Assembly: GCA_007128515.1 (NCBI GenBank)
Contig: SKXI01000463.1
Span: 1-9,024, forward strand
DNA length: 9,024 nt
DNA from: Halococcaceae archaeon
GTDB taxonomy: Archaea > Halobacteriota > Halobacteria > Halobacteriales > Halalkalicoccaceae
Direction: 5' to 3'
Below are positions 6,847 to 9,024 of this stretch, in pieces. Within the stretch, counting starts at the first letter, position 1; every line of letters starts with the position of its first letter. The notes beneath the pieces were generated by a model. It ran no database searches, had not been told where the DNA came from, and saw nothing but the letters and a program-made list of their open reading frames with translations. A program made the position numbers and the translations under genes.

Positions 6847-6865
6847 CAGTTGTAACTGTGTTACA
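6847..6865. promoter_or_regulatory. Overlapping operator-like palindromes between the divergent genes
   Basis: TGTAAC-TGT-GTTACA (6851-6865) is a perfect inverted repeat with 6-bp arms and a 3-bp spacer. It overlaps a second one, CAGTT-GT-AACTG (6847-6858). The pair begins about 8 bp upstream of the deacylase TATA box, where a winged-helix or Lrp-type dimer could control that promoter and perhaps the divergent one. The binding protein is not known; the FilR1-type regulator further right is one unproven candidate. Confidence 0.4.
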
Positions 6866-6894
6866 CGCTCGCAGAACACGTAATGACTGCTATC

Positions 6895-6928
6895 CCCTAT
6901 CTGTACCAGAGCACCGCTACTGATAGGG
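6895..6928 (+). repeat. Imperfect stem-loop upstream of the ATP-grasp gene
   Basis: CCCTATC (6895-6901) pairs with GATAGGG (6922-6928). After one T-T mismatch, GTA (6903-6905) pairs with TAC (6918-6920), giving 10 of 11 pairs around a 12-base loop. The right arm is shared with the larger inverted repeat at 6923-7022, so the two structures exclude each other. Confidence 0.4.
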
Positions 6929-7022
6929 ATCATCGTAGAAGTTCATACTTTCTCGAACGTGAATCGAGTGACGTCGGTGGCACGTACGCCGAGGAGATAC
7001 GGATGGCTACGATGATCCCTAT
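6923..7022. repeat. 16-bp perfect inverted repeat with a 68-bp spacer
   Basis: ATAGGGATCATCGTAG (6923-6938) and CTACGATGATCCCTAT (7007-7022) are exact reverse complements. A 16-bp perfect match at this distance is very unlikely by chance in a window of this size. The surrounding 6880-7060 is AT-richer than the genes. The repeat lies 38 bp before the likely ATG (7060) of the ATP-grasp gene. It could be a leader-RNA structure, a paired protein-binding site, or the ends of a roughly 100-bp miniature transposable element. The flanks share ACTG (6919-6922 and 7024-7027), but one copy is offset by a base, so this is not a clean target duplication. Confidence 0.6.
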
Positions 7023-7059
7023 GACTGCCCCTTCCAATTCGCCCGAGTCAGAGGATATA

Positions 7060-7661
7060 ATGGATTCGACGCGGTCTGCGGGCATCGAGAGTGCGCAGAC
7101 CGATGTCGGAACACAACGGGTCGGCGTGTTGAGCACCCACAACAGCGAGGAGACGAAAGCGATCCTGAACGCGGTTCGGGTGCTGGGACACGAACCAGTG
7201 TGGATCCGCGACGAAAACGTCACCTCGTGGATCGAGGACGGCACCGTCCAGCTCTCGCCACGCGTCGACGTCTTCGTGAACCGAATGCTTCCGACGACGA
7301 GTGACCACCAGCTCGAAGATCTCCAACCCGCTGCACTCTACGAGGAGACGACACCCGTCATCAACCCAGCCCAGGCCGTCGCGAACACACTCCACAAGTA
7401 TCGTGCTGGTGTGAAACTTGCCGAAGCGACCTCCCGGTACCGGACGCCTGTTTCGGACGGTCACCGCGAACCTTCGACGAGTGGCCGGAGTACCTCCCGG
7501 ACGACGCCGCACACGAGCATACCGTCGGGACGAACCGGCGGCAGATGTCGATCGTCTCGCCGAACGAGCCCGTCAGTCCGATGTTCACCGACGAACACTC
7601 GTTCGTCCAAGAGCTTCTGGGAGAGACGGCTCTATTGAATCCACAGACAGCGGCGGTGTAA
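7060..7661 (+). pseudogene. Decayed RimK-like ATP-grasp ligase (frameshifted and 3'-truncated)
   Basis: The N-terminal domain is clear from the ATG at 7060, preceded by GAGGAT four bases upstream. RVGVLSTHNSEETKAILNA is followed by VDVFVNRML and by PVINPAQAVANTLHKY, as in RimK/glutathione-synthase ligases, which join amino acids using ATP. At about 7426-7430 one base appears to be missing. The frame shifts and continues as DLPVPDACFGRSPRTFDEW, then VGTNRRQMSIV and HSFVQELLGET, to TAA at 7659-7661. About 200 residues remain of the roughly 290 usual for the family. The ATP-grasp core that holds the metal-binding Glu/Asn is absent, and the place where family members have Lys-Pro before the glycine-rich loop reads Glu-His here. 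The gene is therefore almost certainly non-functional. If read without the shift, the tail becomes Ser/Arg-rich and unlike any ATP-grasp protein. Confidence 0.75.
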
Positions 7662-7790
7662 CTCGTCAGAGTACGGGAGTTGAAGGGGGAGAGTGGACTT
7701 ATGGCGAAGATACGCTTCCGCTTCGTGAAACGGGTACATCGCTAGCTCGAAAGCGTACTGACCCAGCGTTACTGGAGTTGAGTGATCCAG

Positions 7791-7831
7791 CCGGCAACGG
7801 GTTTGCCGGGATCGAATCCGGCGTGAGCCGG
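7791..7831. terminator. GC-rich hairpin cluster between converging genes
   Basis: CCGGCAA (7791-7797) pairs with TTGCCGG (7803-7809), and CCGGC (7818-7822) pairs with GCCGG (7827-7831). A third hairpin, GCCGG (7805-7809) with CCGGC (7818-7822), competes with both. The cluster lies 31 bp beyond the stop of the FilR1-type regulator on the minus strand and 130 bp beyond the end of the ATP-grasp fragment on the plus strand, so it could act as a two-way transcription end. No T-tract was seen on either side. Confidence 0.35.
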
Positions 7832-7861
7832 GGGTCCGGTCGCGCCTCGTCGCCGATCGGC

Positions 7862-8668
7862 TTACGGTTCGTCAAGCGACGCGAGCGGTCTCGCCTCCTC
7901 CCGGTAGGCACCGTACGTCGCCTCGGCCCACTCGCGGACCTCCCGGGAGTCGGTGTCGATCAGCACACGCACACCCCCGGTGTCGGGATCGCAGCCGCTG
8001 ATCCCGACGTGCTCGTCGAAGAGCGCGAGACCGTACGTCGGCAGGCCGTCGTGGACTCGGACGGTGAGGTTCCCGCTCTCAAGCGGTGCCGAACAGTGGT
8101 CCCGATAGCTCGTGAGGACGTACCGTGCGGCGCTCGGGTGCTCGATTATCTCCGTCCTCATGCCCGCGACGATCAGGCGTCGCAGGTCGTCCCGACACGG
8201 TTCGACGAGCGCGAGCCCGGAGCCGACGAACCGGAACCGCTCCGTCCCCTCGAGCAGCGAGACGAACCGGTTCACCGGCCGATAGGGGTCCTCGGCGACG
8301 GCGACGGTCACCTCCGCGTCCGCGAGCATCTCGATGCGGAGACCGTCACGCTGTGCGGGGACCAGTCCCCAGACGTCCCGGAGCGCGCGCTCGGTCTCGA
8401 TCCGGTCGATCAGCTCCGCCATCCCACGTGCGACGAACGACCCGAGCTGCGTCGCCTCGTAGCGGTTGCCGGTCCGTCGCACCCAGCGTCGTTTCTCGAA
8501 CTCGCAGACGAGGCGTCCGACCGTCGAAGGCGAGGCGTCCGTCACCTCCCCGAGCTCGGTCCGGCTCCGCGGTCGCTCCGAGAGCGCGGCGAGCGCGCTC
8601 ACCCGGTACGGCGAGCGCGCGAGGAACTCGACGTCACTCAGCGACGAGTCCTTGCCGGTAGTTAGCAT
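7862..8668 (-). CDS. Winged-helix transcription regulator with FilR1-type C-terminal domain
   Basis: A 268-residue haloarchaeal regulator. The N-terminal winged helix-turn-helix covers about residues 12-80 (YRVSALAALSERPRSRTEL, then DASPSTVGRLVCEFEKRRWV as turn and recognition helix, and RYEATQLG as the wing). A linker helix (about 84-100) leads to a domain at about 120-258 that resembles the FilR1/DUF1724 domain: an IEMLADAEVTVAVAEDPYRP strand region, FVGSGL, and a C-terminal ALFDEHVGISGCDPDTGGV section. In related proteins this domain is thought to sense a ligand or partner. The targets are not visible from sequence; self-control and control of nearby genes are both possible. The ATG at 8668 has no ribosome site and a TATA-like element about 25-30 bp upstream, so a leaderless message is likely. 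It has its own promoter and is not in an operon with the genes to its left. Confidence 0.85.
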   Translation of the reverse strand: MLTTGKDSSLSDVEFLARSPYRVSALAALSERPRSRTELGEVTDASPSTVGRLVCEFEKRRWVRRTGNRYEATQLGSFVARGMAELIDRIETERALRDVWGLVPAQRDGLRIEMLADAEVTVAVAEDPYRPVNRFVSLLEGTERFRFVGSGLALVEPCRDDLRRLIVAGMRTEIIEHPSAARYVLTSYRDHCSAPLESGNLTVRVHDGLPTYGLALFDEHVGISGCDPDTGGVRVLIDTDSREVREWAEATYGAYREEARPLASLDEP

Positions 8669-8669
8669 G

Positions 8670-8701
8670 GTATACGTACACGCAGGTGCGTAATAGCTAT
8701 T
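8670..8701 (-). promoter_or_regulatory. Promoter of the FilR1-type regulator with stacked palindromes
   Basis: AATAGCTATT (8692-8701) is a perfect 10-bp palindrome at the TATA position relative to the ATG at 8668. CGCA-GG-TGCG (8681-8690) follows directly, and GTATAC (8670-8675) borders the start codon. Symmetric sites between the TATA element and the start would suit repression by a dimer, possibly the gene's own product. Confidence 0.4.
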
Positions 8702-8752
8702 CGGACCTTCCCGGGAACCGATAGCACGGTCCGGTCGCAGGGGGACCGTCGT

Positions 8753-9024
8753 TCACTTCGAGAGCAGCGTGTGACGGAGTTCGTCCGCTCCTTCCACCAC
8801 CTCGTCCGCCACCGAGAGGTCGGTCCGTGCGCCGTCGCCGCGAAACCCGATCGTCCACAGCCCGGCCCGCGAGGCCGCCCGCGCACCGGCCGTCGAGTCC
8901 TCGACCGCGACACACGTGTCGGGTGACAGACCGAGCGCCGCCACCCCGCGCTCGTAGATGTCCGGTGCGGGCTTGCCCGGCCCGTCGAGCGTCTCGGCGC
9001 TCACCACCGCGTCGAAGTAGGTGC
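8753..9024 (-). CDS. HAD-superfamily hydrolase, C-terminal part (N-terminus beyond the window)
   Basis: The frame is open at the right edge and ends with TGA at 8753-8755, so the last 90 residues are visible. It shows FDAVVSAETL, then GKPAPDIY, where Lys is the conserved HAD motif III residue, and VAVEDSTAGARAASRAG, where the Glu-Asp pair is the metal-binding motif IV. This order and spacing match HAD subfamily IA enzymes of the beta-phosphoglucomutase/phosphoglycolate phosphatase type, which act on small phosphorylated metabolites in the cytoplasm. The catalytic Asp of motif I lies outside the window. The 84-bp gap to the FilR1-type regulator holds that regulator's promoter, so the two genes, although on the same strand, are probably transcribed separately. 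Confidence 0.85.
   Translation of the reverse strand, partial: TYFDAVVSAETLDGPGKPAPDIYERGVAALGLSPDTCVAVEDSTAGARAASRAGLWTIGFRGDGARTDLSVADEVVEGADELRHTLLSK

Noticed and set aside
6883..7059. N-terminal extension of the ATP-grasp frame from an ATG at 6883
   Set aside because: The extra 59 residues contain the inverted repeat, have AT-rich codon use and do not resemble the family; the ATG at 7060 has a GAGGAT site.
7720..7840. A tRNA gene ending in the T-arm-like segment at 7805-7822
   Set aside because: The loop has eight bases, and no matching acceptor, anticodon or D arm could be placed around it.
7418..8665. 415-codon plus-strand frame antisense to the FilR1-type regulator
   Set aside because: It begins as a shadow of the decayed ligase and continues as the complement of a well-supported regulator.

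Overview
The window looks like a chromosomal segment of a haloarchaeon (class Halobacteria). GC is high, codons of the clear genes mostly end in G or C, the proteins are strongly acidic (for example Asp/Glu-rich tails and surfaces), a Tat export signal is present, several genes have GAGG(T)-type Shine-Dalgarno sites, and AT-rich TATA-like boxes lie about 25-35 bp upstream of start codons. No rRNA, tRNA, CRISPR array or intact mobile element was seen.

Layout, left to right. Bases 1-309 hold the N-terminal part of a Tat-exported acidic protein on the minus strand. Bases 475-1878 (minus) encode a covalent-flavin FAD-linked oxidoreductase, followed by a strong terminator-like hairpin at 440-471. 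The interval 1879-2443 holds the promoter side of that gene with a perfect 7-3-7 palindrome, a possible 41-residue ORF on the minus strand, and a small plus-strand gene broken by a +1 frameshift. Bases 2444-5427 (minus) form a tight two-gene operon: an aldehyde/succinate-semialdehyde dehydrogenase, then an acetolactate-synthase-like thiamine-diphosphate enzyme, joined by an ATGA overlap. After a 353-bp gap with no convincing gene comes an AstE/AspA-type metal-dependent deacylase (5781-6803, minus). It is divergent from a RimK-like ATP-grasp ligase gene (7060-7661, plus) that is frameshifted, lacks most of its ATP-grasp domain and has apparently lost key residues. A cluster of GC-rich hairpins lies where this fragment converges with a winged-helix, FilR1-type regulator (7862-8668, minus). 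The window ends inside a HAD-family phosphatase/phosphomutase gene (8753 to beyond 9024, minus).

Functional reading. The most interesting unit is the ThDP enzyme + ALDH operon. Its makeup resembles the 2-oxoglutarate decarboxylase + succinate-semialdehyde dehydrogenase pair that closes the TCA cycle in cyanobacteria. At minimum it suggests a two-step 2-oxoacid -> aldehyde -> acid route, although plain acetolactate synthesis remains possible. The second interesting unit is the divergent deacylase / ATP-grasp region. Here a hydrolase gene appears intact while its ligase partner is decaying, and the regulatory region between them carries a TGTAAC-N3-GTTACA palindrome and a 16-bp perfect inverted repeat that could form alternative structures.
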